DNA of 64,000 nucleotides from positions 22,702-86,701 of the forward strand of contig NZ_QQBB01000013.1 in assembly GCF_003350535.1 (NCBI RefSeq), given 5' to 3'. Below are positions 34,645-43,426 of the stretch, in pieces. The position numbers were made by a program, and so were the translations under genes. This stretch comes from Microvirga subterranea (GTDB lineage Bacteria; Pseudomonadota; Alphaproteobacteria; Rhizobiales; Beijerinckiaceae). Position 1 is the first letter of the stretch; each line of letters starts with the position of its first letter. The notes beneath the pieces were generated by a model. It did no database searches. It saw only the letters and a list, made by a program, of their open reading frames with translations, and was not told the DNA's origin.

Positions 34645-36942
34645 TTGCCTTCAGACGAGGGCTCAGACAAACTGAGGCCAAACGCTTGGGGGCGAATTTT
34701 GGCTTTATTTACAACTACGGCGTATCCATTGATTGCACTTGTTGAGGACATCGACCTTGGCAAGATCGGGCTGCCGGAGATCCAGCGCCCGTTTGTTTGG
34801 CCGAACGTGAATGTCCGCAATCTCTTCGACTCTCTCTACAGGGGCTACCCTGCGGGCTATCTGCTGTTTTGGGAAACGGGCGCTGAGACCGGCAACAAGA
34901 CCATCGGCACCAAGGAACACCAGAAGGCCCCGTCGCTTGCGATTGTTGATGGGCAGCAGCGATTAACCTCGCTCTATGCTGTCATCAAGGGAAAAGAGGT
35001 TGTACGGGCGAACTTTAGGAAGGAGCGGATCCGCATCGCGTTCAACCCGCTTCAGGCGCGGTTCGATGTGACAGATGCCTCTATCGTAAAGGACAAGGCC
35101 TATATTCCGGACATCTCGGAGCTCTGGAAGCCAGAGGTGAATGTCTTCGAGTTTGCTGGACGCTTTATCGAGGACCTGAAGCAGGTCCGGGATCTGTCGC
35201 CTGATGAGATCAGCCGCGCGCAAGCAGCTATCGGAAAGCTCCACGCGTTGCCGCACTATACCTTCACGGCCTTAACCTTGAACTCGTCCTTAGATGCAGA
35301 AACGGTTGCGGAGGTGTTCGTTCGCATCAACGGCGAAGGAAAGAAGCTGAACCAAGCCGACTTTATCATGACCCTCATGTCCGTCTTTTGGGATGAGGGA
35401 CGCGCGGCCTTGGAGCAGTTCGCGGGTGAAGCCGCCCAAGCAGGGACGGGAAGACCGTCGCCGTACAACCACTTCATCAAACCATCGCCGGACCAACTGC
35501 TGCGGGTTGGGGTCGGGCTCGGGCTCAAACGGGCGCGCTTGGAGAACGTCTATAGCGTCCTGCGAGGGCGTGATGCCGTAACCGGCCAAGTCGATCCAGT
35601 GAAACGTGACGCCCAGTTTGAGACGTTAAAGGCTGCGCAGGGCCGGGTCCTGAACCTTGCCAACTGGCACCATTTCTTGAGTGCGATGACGCTCGCGGGC
35701 TATCGGCACGAGGGGATGATCACGTCGGAAACGACGATTGTGTACTCCTACGTCCTCTACCTCATCGGGGTGGTCGATCACGGCATCGATAAACAGAGAA
35801 TGCGGCAAGCCATCGCCGAATTCTTCTTTATGGCGGCGCTGACAAGGCGCTATACCAACTCGCCCGAAACGGCCTTCGAGTTCGACATTGCCCAACTTCG
35901 GGATCTGAAGACAGGCGACGACTACCTCGCCAAACTTCGCCAAATATGTGCAACCACTCTGACCAACGACTATTGGGAAATCACACTTCCAGTCAGTCTC
36001 GCCACCTCGGCCTCGCAGAGTCCCTCACGGTTCGCATATCAAGCATCGCTCATCCTTCTGGGAGCCCGTGCCCTCTACAGCCCCCTGAAAATCGCGGATA
36101 TGATCGATCCTGCCGTGAACGGCACGAAGGCGACATTCGAGCAACATCATCTCTTCCCACGCGGCTATCTTGCCAAACTCGGCATCACCGATAACCGGCA
36201 AGTGAATCAGATCGCGAACTTTGCCGTTGTTGAATGGCCCGATAACCAGAAGATCAGTGACCAAGCACCCAAAGACTACGCCCCGGCATTGGACGCAAAG
36301 CTGCCATCGCACGAGCGCGACTTGATGCTGAAATGGCACGCGCTGCCTCCAGCATGGTGGGAGCTTTCCTACGATGATTTCCTCAAGGAGCGGCGGGTGC
36401 GGATGGCCCGGTTGGTCCGTGAGGCCTATCAGCAGCTCTGTGGAGAGATTGCACCGTCGCCGTCTGCCCCTCTTACGGTGACTGAACTTCTTGCCGCAGG
36501 TGAGAGCGGGAGCGTCGAGTTCAAATCAACCCTTCGCACCAATCTCCACACGGGCCAAGCGGACGAGAAGATGCATTTAGCCGCTTTGAAGACAATAGCG
36601 GGCTTCCTGAACGCCCATGGCGGAACATTGGTTGTCGGGGTGGCTGATGACGGGAGGGTTTTGGGCCTTTCGGCGGATGGCTTTCCCAACGAGGATAAAA
36701 TGGGCCTTCATCTGGTGAATCTTGTCAAGGAACGGATCGGCGACCTCTTTCTCCCCTATGTCCATCCACATTTCGAGGGCGAGGGCTCTGAGCGAATTCT
36801 GGTCGTGCGCTGTGAGAGGGGACCCAAGCCAGCCTTCGTCAAAGACGGCGCAGTGCACCGTTTCTATGTACGAGGTGCCAACGCGACGGCAGAGCTGACA
36901 GGTGGCTCGGTGACGGACTACGTCAAAGCCCGGTTCCCGTGA
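34645..36942 (+). CDS. DUF262 (GmrSD-like)/HNH protein fused to AlbA_2 (Schlafen-like) domain
   Basis: 765 residues from a TTG; a TTG at 34699 directly before FTTTAYPLIALVEDIDLG is an equally good start. DUF262 domain (about 40-250) has LPEIQRPFVWPN and IVDGQQRLTSLYAV with the DGQQR nucleotide-binding motif. The HNH/DUF1524-like region (about 498-530) has FEQHHLFPRGYLAKLG and IANFAVVEW. The AlbA_2 domain (about 615-760) has ESGSVEFKSTLR and GFLNAHGGTLVVGVADDG. GmrSD-type enzymes cut modified phage DNA; AlbA_2 domains occur in regulators and Schlafen-like effectors. Likely anti-phage. The preceding IS110 scrap may have replaced its native promoter. Confidence 0.8.
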   Translation: MPSDEGSDKLRPNAWGRILALFTTTAYPLIALVEDIDLGKIGLPEIQRPFVWPNVNVRNLFDSLYRGYPAGYLLFWETGAETGNKTIGTKEHQKAPSLAIVDGQQRLTSLYAVIKGKEVVRANFRKERIRIAFNPLQARFDVTDASIVKDKAYIPDISELWKPEVNVFEFAGRFIEDLKQVRDLSPDEISRAQAAIGKLHALPHYTFTALTLNSSLDAETVAEVFVRINGEGKKLNQADFIMTLMSVFWDEGRAALEQFAGEAAQAGTGRPSPYNHFIKPSPDQLLRVGVGLGLKRARLENVYSVLRGRDAVTGQVDPVKRDAQFETLKAAQGRVLNLANWHHFLSAMTLAGYRHEGMITSETTIVYSYVLYLIGVVDHGIDKQRMRQAIAEFFFMAALTRRYTNSPETAFEFDIAQLRDLKTGDDYLAKLRQICATTLTNDYWEITLPVSLATSASQSPSRFAYQASLILLGARALYSPLKIADMIDPAVNGTKATFEQHHLFPRGYLAKLGITDNRQVNQIANFAVVEWPDNQKISDQAPKDYAPALDAKLPSHERDLMLKWHALPPAWWELSYDDFLKERRVRMARLVREAYQQLCGEIAPSPSAPLTVTELLAAGESGSVEFKSTLRTNLHTGQADEKMHLAALKTIAGFLNAHGGTLVVGVADDGRVLGLSADGFPNEDKMGLHLVNLVKERIGDLFLPYVHPHFEGEGSERILVVRCERGPKPAFVKDGAVHRFYVRGANATAELTGGSVTDYVKARFP

Positions 36943-36995
36943 CGAATCGCGGGAGATTCTCGGGCTAAGGTTTGTTTTGTGCAAGGGGGCGTCCC

Positions 36996-37211
36996 ATGAG
37001 GCAGCGTCAAAAGGCTAGTCTTATCTCGGCTGTCGAGATGGCAAAGCGAGAGCAGGTTGATCCGCGAGTGTTCCGGGCCGCGCTGCGCGCAGCCAATCTG
37101 CCGTGGCATCAACATAAGTCCCCTTGGGCCGCGACGAGGGACAGCCAAGAGCACCACGACATGGAAGCCGTGATGGCAGCCTACCTGCGCTCAAGATCTC
37201 GTGCGAGATAG
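36996..37211 (+). CDS. small basic hypothetical protein
   Basis: 71 residues from ATG 36996. A helical N-terminal half, SLISAVEMAKREQVDPRVFR followed by AALRAAN, looks like a small helix-turn-helix, with a His/Trp-rich middle (LPWHQHKSPW). No family recognised. It lies 53 bp after the DUF262 gene and 6 bp before the next small gene, so it is probably in the same transcript. Confidence 0.45.
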   Translation: MRQRQKASLISAVEMAKREQVDPRVFRAALRAANLPWHQHKSPWAATRDSQEHHDMEAVMAAYLRSRSRAR

Positions 37212-37217
37212 AGAGCC

Positions 37218-37433
37218 ATGGACAAGGGTACAACGGCAGTCGGCTACACGAACAAGCATCAGCAAACGGTCGTGCGAAAAACGGATGAGCCGGGGAACGA
37301 TCATTTGCAGCGGGTTTATGTGCTCAAATGCGCGGTGTGCGGCCACGAGTACGGTGCGAATGGCTCCGACATTTGGCAACGTCGTTGTCCAAAACACGAC
37401 AAGGGTGCACCGGGTCTGGCATACTCCCTCTGA
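37218..37433 (+). CDS. small zinc-ribbon protein of defence cluster
   Basis: 71 residues. A metal-site-like arrangement CAVCGHEYGANGSDIWQRRC followed by PKHD supplies CxxC and CxxH ligands. The N-terminal part is hydrophilic. Small proteins of this look recur beside restriction and GIY-YIG genes, though I cannot name a family. Likely binds nucleic acid or a partner protein (inference). Confidence 0.5.
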   Translation: MDKGTTAVGYTNKHQQTVVRKTDEPGNDHLQRVYVLKCAVCGHEYGANGSDIWQRRCPKHDKGAPGLAYSL

Positions 37434-37500
37434 GGCAGGCAACTGATTGGCTGCCGGAACCAGGATGAGGCCTCGATCATCGACAGTGTAGGATCTTGCG

Positions 37501-38208
37501 GTGTCCACTCAGCGGCTTTCGGATTTACGTGACTATTATGCTCTCCTTGCGGTGCTCTCGGAGCGAATCGGAGGGCCACGCAGGCTACGGGATTGTTCTG
37601 GGCGCATGGACTGGCCCAACCGCGGGGTCTACTTTTTCATGGAGGACGGCGAAACTCGCTCAGACAGTGGCAGCGGCCCGCGGATTGTGCGCGTGGGCAC
37701 CCACGCGCTCACAGACAGTTCCTGCACGAAGCTTTGGGTGCGCCTGCGCCAGCACCGGGGTCAAGGCAAGAGCGGCGGCGGCAATCACCGTGGATCCATC
37801 TTTAGGCTGATCGTCGGCGCCGCGCTAATGGCACGTTATGGCCATGACTTTCCAACGTGGGGGCAAGGCAACAATGCCCCTGCCGACGTGCGCTTGGGCG
37901 AGATCACCCTTGAGCGTGAAGTCAGCAAAGTGATTGGTGCCATGCCATTCCTTTGCCTAGCTATCGAGGATGAGGCCAGCCCAAGAAGTCTGCGAGGCTA
38001 TATTGAGCGAAACTCGATTGCGCTTCTCAGCAATTTCGAGAAGGGGCCGCTTGATCCGCCGAGTGCAGGCTGGCTCGGACATTCCTGCAACCGCGAGCGG
38101 GTTCGGACGTCGGGATTGTGGAACCAGAACCATGTGGATGAAGTCTACGACCCGGCCTTTCTCGGCCGCCTTGAGGCGCTGGTTTCAAACACGGAGCAGG
38201 CCGCGTGA
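37501..38208 (+). CDS. GIY-YIG-like nuclease
   Basis: 235 residues. NRGVYFFMED stands for the GIY strand and RIVRVGTHAL for the YIG strand (its Tyr is replaced by Arg). The helix LWVRLRQHRGQGK brings the conserved Arg and His, and RGYIERNSIALLSN supplies the probable metal-binding Glu and Asn. The domain therefore looks catalytically plausible but divergent. GTG start at 37501. Its stop overlaps the GTG start of the next gene by 4 bp, so the two proteins are made together. Confidence 0.6.
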   Translation: MSTQRLSDLRDYYALLAVLSERIGGPRRLRDCSGRMDWPNRGVYFFMEDGETRSDSGSGPRIVRVGTHALTDSSCTKLWVRLRQHRGQGKSGGGNHRGSIFRLIVGAALMARYGHDFPTWGQGNNAPADVRLGEITLEREVSKVIGAMPFLCLAIEDEASPRSLRGYIERNSIALLSNFEKGPLDPPSAGWLGHSCNRERVRTSGLWNQNHVDEVYDPAFLGRLEALVSNTEQAA

Positions 38209-38891
38209 TCGTCGTGATTCAATGCGCAGGAAGCAAACGACCTGATGCCGGAACGTTGCGAACAAAGGGCGGACAGCCAGTCTTGTTTGTCGCTCGTCCA
38301 GAGAAGGCTCCGCTGGCAGATGCCTGTGTCTTCGCTCACCCTGATGATCTTGTTGATGACGGTCTCACATGGAGGGAGACCCTTCTGGCCTATAATCAGA
38401 ATCCAAGCAGTAACCCTCTCGGATTGCTCCCCGCATACGAGCTCTACAGGAACGAGATCTACCGTGTGCTCGTGAAGCGATATGGCGTTGAGAACACCTA
38501 CATCCTGTCAGCCGGATGGGGATTGCTCAATGCGGCGTTCCTGACACCGAGCTACGACATTACCTTCAGTGCGGCAGCCGAGGGTTTCGTTCGGCGACGC
38601 AAAGGGGATGCTTACCGAGATCTCTGTCATTTGCCTGACGACCGAGACGAGCCCATCGTGTTTTTCGGCGGCAAGGAGTACGTCTCGCTGTTTGCTTCTC
38701 TGACCCGCTCCGTAAGAGTCAAGAAACTGGTGTTCTATAATTCTCAGCAGGCTCCCGAAGCTGAAGGCTGTATGCTGCAAAGATTTCAGACACGGACCAG
38801 AACCAATTGGCACTATGAGTGTGCCGCTGCCTTCGTCCGTCATGAACTAACAGCTGTCTATGACACAACCGATAGTGGCGGTAGACAATGA
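38205..38891 (+). CDS. DUF6884/YaaA-like protein
   Basis: 228 residues from GTG 38205. The opening IVVIQCAGSKRPDAG, the central TYILSAGWGLLNAAFLTPSY with DITFS, and the Rossmann-like layout match DUF6884-type proteins, relatives of the YaaA and tRNA-guanine-transglycosylase-like folds that recur in phage-defence and DNA-modification loci. It is translationally coupled to the GIY-YIG gene. It could modify or read an unusual base, or bind a nucleotide signal; biochemical role unknown. Confidence 0.55.
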   Translation: MIVVIQCAGSKRPDAGTLRTKGGQPVLFVARPEKAPLADACVFAHPDDLVDDGLTWRETLLAYNQNPSSNPLGLLPAYELYRNEIYRVLVKRYGVENTYILSAGWGLLNAAFLTPSYDITFSAAAEGFVRRRKGDAYRDLCHLPDDRDEPIVFFGGKEYVSLFASLTRSVRVKKLVFYNSQQAPEAEGCMLQRFQTRTRTNWHYECAAAFVRHELTAVYDTTDSGGRQ

Positions 38892-38957
38892 GCACGGGCG
38901 CAATCCCGGATCGTCGGTTGAGTGAGGCATTCGATAGCGAGACGGTTCTTCAGAGCA

Positions 38958-39353
38958 ATGAAGTACAGTGAAGCATTTACCGCGTTAGGGTATCGTCTCG
39001 AAAACCCGCGGCAGGACTGGAGTGCAGTGAACGCAAGCGGCGTTTGCATATCCCTGTGGCGCTGCGAGATTGCCTTTAGCGCCGGAAAGCCATGGATCGA
39101 TACGCGGCTGCATTGTGGGCCAGAGGCAATGTGGCACGATCTTCCCGGCAACAAAAAGCGCATACGGCACCTCATGATGGCTGCCACCGAATATAGTGGC
39201 CACATCGACGTGGTAATCGTCGATGGCAAGCCCGGCCACGGTGTTGATGATGCTGCCCCTTGGGAGTCGAGCAGGCGCAAAGGTGCGCGGTGGCGTATCA
39301 CCGACTTCGACCAGAGCACAGGTCACTTCAGGGCCGCCGTTGACGCCAGATAG
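38958..39353 (+). CDS. hypothetical protein of defence cluster
   Basis: 131 residues from ATG 38958 (GTG 38922 in the same frame is an alternative). Features: YRLENPRQDWSAVNASGVCI and SLWRCEIAF near the N-terminus, and IDVVIVDGKPGHGVDDAAPW near the middle. No catalytic motif or family that I recognise. It is probably soluble. It sits between the DUF6884-like and Mrr-like genes in one rightward run, so it may be a specificity or accessory factor. Confidence 0.5.
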   Translation: MKYSEAFTALGYRLENPRQDWSAVNASGVCISLWRCEIAFSAGKPWIDTRLHCGPEAMWHDLPGNKKRIRHLMMAATEYSGHIDVVIVDGKPGHGVDDAAPWESSRRKGARWRITDFDQSTGHFRAAVDAR

Positions 39354-39463
39354 GCGCTCCATGGCCTTGATCTGAATGGCCCTACGCTTCAACCTAAAGG
39401 ATATGATGCCAAGGAGCATTTCGGTTTGTAGAAGCTGAAGACTCGCCCGAGCACAAGCCAAGC

Positions 39464-40501
39464 ATGACCGGATCTCCTGTTGTTTTCTTCTCCCGGTGCC
39501 GCCCTCAGGGCGCGGATCCCATCGACATTGTGCTCAAGGAGAAGCGGATATTCATCGGCTACCCGGTGTGGCGTGCCGGTAAGCCATATCAAAAGGGGTG
39601 CGTGCGGGACAGCATCGTTGATGTGACCTGCCCTCATGATCAGTGGCTCCTTGAAATGGAGCGTCAGCCGCGAAAGGAGCGACGATTTTACAATCAGAAT
39701 AGAAACTTTGTTGCAAAGATTGCTTTAGGGTCCATTGCGCTCGTGCCGCGCCCTTCGCTTGGTGTCATTTTCGCCGGACGAGTGGTAGATGCGTTTGAGT
39801 TGGTTGATGATCCGTCGTGGGCTCAAGACTATCTTGATTTACGGGTGAAGGCAGGCCTATCGATCCAAGACCATCCGGGGCGCAGTCATGTCGGCGATGT
39901 GGTGCAGGGTTGGCGTGTGGATCGGTTCCGACCTGTTCCGGTGCCCGCAATACCAGCCTGGATTAGAAAATCACTCTTTGGACGCTCGACGTTCGGGCAG
40001 GTTCATGCGCCGGGCGTTCTCGATCTTGACCCTTACAGGACACTCGACAAACTGATCGATCAGCCGGACCGGGTATCCTATAAGTGGACTCTGGATCGTC
40101 ACGAGATTGAACGCCGTCTCTTATCTGATGTGACCCCATCTTCGTTTGAGCACCTGTGCGTGGCGCTTCTGCAGCTTGAACACCCCGATGAGATGTGGAT
40201 GCATGTCGGGGGCTCGGGAGATGGAGGTGTTGACGGCCTCGGCTCCGATGCAACCGGCAACGTTACTGGTCTGCTTCAATGCAAGTGGGCTTATTGGAAT
40301 GAGACGCTTAGTTTTGAGACACATTGGGCCTCCCCTCCAACTAACTCGTACCGGCGTATCGTCACCTGCCTTCTGCACCCCACCCCTTTGCGCGAGGAAA
40401 GCGGGGTCGAGTTTTGGTCGCGTGGCCACATTGCCTCCCTCGTTCTTAAACATGCAAAGCTTCTTCCGATGGCTCTATCAATGCGGATTGGAAGTGGCTA
40501 A
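39464..40501 (+). CDS. Mrr-like restriction endonuclease
   Basis: 345 residues. The C-terminal domain has SSFEHLCVALLQLEHPDEMW, GGSGDGGVDGLGSDATGN and LLQCKWAYWN: the Mrr/PD-(D/E)XK signature with Asp in GGVDG and Gln-x-Lys in QCKW. The N-terminal ~200 residues carry no named domain and may read DNA or modification. Mrr-type enzymes cut methylated or otherwise modified DNA. It lies 46 bp upstream of the Septu-like pair, on the same strand, perhaps functioning with it or independently. Confidence 0.7.
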   Translation: MTGSPVVFFSRCRPQGADPIDIVLKEKRIFIGYPVWRAGKPYQKGCVRDSIVDVTCPHDQWLLEMERQPRKERRFYNQNRNFVAKIALGSIALVPRPSLGVIFAGRVVDAFELVDDPSWAQDYLDLRVKAGLSIQDHPGRSHVGDVVQGWRVDRFRPVPVPAIPAWIRKSLFGRSTFGQVHAPGVLDLDPYRTLDKLIDQPDRVSYKWTLDRHEIERRLLSDVTPSSFEHLCVALLQLEHPDEMWMHVGGSGDGGVDGLGSDATGNVTGLLQCKWAYWNETLSFETHWASPPTNSYRRIVTCLLHPTPLREESGVEFWSRGHIASLVLKHAKLLPMALSMRIGSG

Positions 40502-40547
40502 GGCACCCATGACCGACTCCGGCTGGGAAAGGAGTTGGTGAGCAGAT

Positions 40548-42218
40548 ATGGCTGTGACGACGAGCGAACCAACAGATCTGGGCGACGAACAGCCGAAGAT
40601 CATATTTGGTCGGCGAGAGGCCCAGTGGGAGCCTCTGGCCGAGGGTACGATCCTGATCGTTCCGTCGGATGACGATTGGAACGATTTTGCATACAGAACG
40701 CGGGTCGATATACTAATCCGTCTGTTGGGGGAAACTCGCACATTCAGGGTGGACGGATTCCTAGGGTTTTTGGGCGCTGCCTCAAACCGGTCCAACGGAT
40801 CGAACCGCCTGATAGAGCTCTTAGACGAGTCGGACCAACTAACAATCGTTGCAACAGAGGCGCATAAATACTTCACTATGCTACCGAGCATGGAGGCCTA
40901 TCGACGCGTTGTTCAAGCGTTTGGTGTCGAACGAGCCGGAAAAGCACTGACGGCAATGAACGATCTCGTTGCTCTTAATGAGTTTCGCACAAAGTCAAAC
41001 TTAGCCGATGCTGCTGCGCAGACGAGCGCCTTTTCGCTGTCGTTTGTGCGAAATGCAGACACGTATTTCGCGTACAAGAACGCAGGTCCCATACTGCACG
41101 GGAGCGAGTACGAAGAGTTCGGAAAGATGTCCAACTCGCTCCGGGTTGAGTTTCGCTTGGAAGGGCGGTCGAGCGAACACGAGCTTCATTTCCGGTTCGA
41201 TCATGACGCAGATCTTCCAAAGCGCATCGCCGTGGTAATCGGTAAGAACGGCGTTGGCAAAAGCCAAACACTCGGTCGGATTGTTCGGGCTGCCCTAAGT
41301 GGTAACAGTTCGTTATCAGATGGCGAAACGGGAGAGCGTCCTCTCCTCAATCGTATCCTCGCATTTGCGCCGACGAATGAGACGGATACCGTGTTTCCAA
41401 GTCATCGCCGCAAGAGGTCCTCGATTTGGTATCGGCAATTTTCACTGAACCGCTCCCGCCGATCCAGCAAGAACAATGGCGCTGCCGACCTAGTGATACA
41501 GGTGGCTCGGTCCAACGAGAGTATTGGCGAGTCATCGCGGTGGGCAATCTTCCTCAGCGCCCTTCGGGCGATTGATAGCTGGGAGCAGATTTGCCTGCCA
41601 GTCAGGCGTCCCAAGAAAGACTATATTCCCATTATTCTCTTGAACCGCGGCAATGAAATGAGTGTTCTTGAGATGTATGCCGCGGTAGACACGCGTAGTG
41701 AGCCAGTTCGTGTGATAAACGGCATTGGATATCCACTAAGCAGTGGCGAAATCTCGTTCCTCAAGTTTGCCGCACAGGCGAGCCTCCATATAGAGAACGG
41801 CTCGCTGTTGCTCCTAGACGAACCTGAGACCCATCTTCATCCAAACTTCATCAGTCAGTTCGTCTCTTTGCTCGATAATCTGCTGGCGCAGACAGGGTCG
41901 GCTGCCATCATCGCTACCCACTCTGTCTACTTTGTTCGAGAGGTATTTCGAGAGCAGGTGACGGTGCTCCGTGCCGATAGTGAAGGTTATGTACATGCAT
42001 CGCATCCGACCTTGAGGACATTCGGTGCCGATGTCGGAGCGATCTCATACTTTGTGTTTGGCGAAGATGAGCCGTCCCGTCTTGCGGCAGAAGTGGAGCG
42101 ACGGCTGATTCAAAGAGAGAGCGGCTGGAAGAGCATCTATGAAAAGTATAAGGACGAGCTCTCGCTGGAGGTGCTGAACTCGCTTCGTGACGCCGTAGAC
42201 GCAGGAACTCGGCAATGA
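40548..42218 (+). CDS. Septu-like ATPase (PtuA-type)
   Basis: 556 residues. Walker A is VIGKNGVGKSQTLGRI (about 231-245), an ABC-like region includes PLSSGEISFLKFAAQASL, Walker B is LLLLDEPETHLHPNF (about 421-435) and the His switch is IIATHSVYF (about 457). The N-terminal ~220 residues are unique, which fits the recognition part of these ATPases. Its stop overlaps the HNH gene by 4 bp. An ABC-type ATPase tightly coupled to an HNH nuclease is the Septu (PtuA-PtuB) plan. Other ATPase/HNH defence pairs remain possible. Confidence 0.68.
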   Translation: MAVTTSEPTDLGDEQPKIIFGRREAQWEPLAEGTILIVPSDDDWNDFAYRTRVDILIRLLGETRTFRVDGFLGFLGAASNRSNGSNRLIELLDESDQLTIVATEAHKYFTMLPSMEAYRRVVQAFGVERAGKALTAMNDLVALNEFRTKSNLADAAAQTSAFSLSFVRNADTYFAYKNAGPILHGSEYEEFGKMSNSLRVEFRLEGRSSEHELHFRFDHDADLPKRIAVVIGKNGVGKSQTLGRIVRAALSGNSSLSDGETGERPLLNRILAFAPTNETDTVFPSHRRKRSSIWYRQFSLNRSRRSSKNNGAADLVIQVARSNESIGESSRWAIFLSALRAIDSWEQICLPVRRPKKDYIPIILLNRGNEMSVLEMYAAVDTRSEPVRVINGIGYPLSSGEISFLKFAAQASLHIENGSLLLLDEPETHLHPNFISQFVSLLDNLLAQTGSAAIIATHSVYFVREVFREQVTVLRADSEGYVHASHPTLRTFGADVGAISYFVFGEDEPSRLAAEVERRLIQRESGWKSIYEKYKDELSLEVLNSLRDAVDAGTRQ

Positions 42219-43084
42219 ACAAAGTTCCAGCGCCGACCTTTGACGATGCTGCTGCACTTCGAGCTCTGGCTAACAACCGCAGGGTAGGAAGTTACCCGCA
42301 TCTTCAGAGCGCCGTTGCCGCGATAGAGCAGGGATACTCGCAATACGTGACAGCAGGAGGAGACGCGTTCTCAGTTCAGAAGGTTGCAGTCAGTGATGAT
42401 GTCAGAACATACTTGAGGAACCACTACAAGGATCCCCCGCGGGACCTTGAGCACATCACCGAGTTGCGGTCAGCATCGGAGCATCTATGCTGCCCGATGT
42501 GTGGGTCCATGCACAGTGGTACTCTCGACCATATGCTTCCGAAGAACACTTACGGCGAGTTTGCGGTCTTCTCCCTTAACCTCGTGCCTGCGTGCAAGTG
42601 CAACAGCAAGCGACAAGAGACCGTGACAGGTGCCAGTCCCGGTGAACGGGTACTGCACCCGTATTTCGACAATTGCCTGTCAGAACGATTGATCGCCGCC
42701 TGCTTTGAGGATCTCGGCCTAGTTCCGCGAATTGGCGTGCGTCTGATTGTGCCAAGTCATCACAGTCACTTCAACGCCATACGCTTTCATGTTCGCTCAA
42801 TTGTTGAGCGGACTGCGATAAAAAACCACCTTATCCGAAGCTGGAGCAATCTCTGTCGTAAGCCTAGCCTCATGGTGCGGGCGCTCGCTCGCAACCCAGT
42901 TAGTGTCCTTGAATTGAAGGCAACGCTCGTTGAGGAACTGAGTTTGCTTGACGATCAGCACGGGAGCAAGAACAACTGGGCGTCAGTTTTCGTAGCAGGG
43001 TTGCTTGATGATGACGTATGCTACTGGCTTTTCCAGCGGTTAAACGCACCGGGCCGAGCGCCAGATGCACCGCTGATCTATTGA
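42215..43084 (+). CDS. Septu-like HNH endonuclease (PtuB-type)
   Basis: 289 residues. The HNH zinc-finger nuclease motif at about 90-130 has LCCPMCGSMHSGTLDHMLPK, NLVPACKCNSKRQ, in the order CxxC, DH, N, CxCN, K. The remaining C-terminal ~150 residues are helical without a named domain. The ATG overlaps the ATPase stop. In Septu systems PtuB is the DNA-cutting effector held by the PtuA ATPase complex; family identity was judged by layout and motif only. Confidence 0.68.
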   Translation: MNKVPAPTFDDAAALRALANNRRVGSYPHLQSAVAAIEQGYSQYVTAGGDAFSVQKVAVSDDVRTYLRNHYKDPPRDLEHITELRSASEHLCCPMCGSMHSGTLDHMLPKNTYGEFAVFSLNLVPACKCNSKRQETVTGASPGERVLHPYFDNCLSERLIAACFEDLGLVPRIGVRLIVPSHHSHFNAIRFHVRSIVERTAIKNHLIRSWSNLCRKPSLMVRALARNPVSVLELKATLVEELSLLDDQHGSKNNWASVFVAGLLDDDVCYWLFQRLNAPGRAPDAPLIY

Positions 43085-43426
43085 TGCGGGGCTTAGAGCG
43101 GGGTTCAGGAGCCGCTATCGCGTAGTACTGAGATTATGCGTGTTGCCCAAAAGGCAACTGTGGGCGTTCAATTGAGCATCCGTGACGGTCGTGACCGATG
43201 CGGGCCATAGTTTTACTTCTGAGTTTAGCTGAGACATTCGCAGTGCCGCAAAAAGGGGCATCAACCCAGATATGACGTGACATACACCGCCTGAGTAACG
43301 TCACCTCGAGGTATACCGAAATGCTGCGCTTATGCTCCTTGACGTGTAAACCTTATTCGCTGGTGAGCGGTGCGAGTACGTTGGCCTTCATGGCTGATCA
43401 AGAAATACGCAGAGTCGAGCATTCTG
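43085..43426. other. intergenic between convergent defence operons
   Basis: 342 bp between the end of the Septu-like pair and the end of the restriction-modification operon. No gene, repeat or clear terminator recognised; the stretch is rich in short mixed stop codons. Confidence 0.5.
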
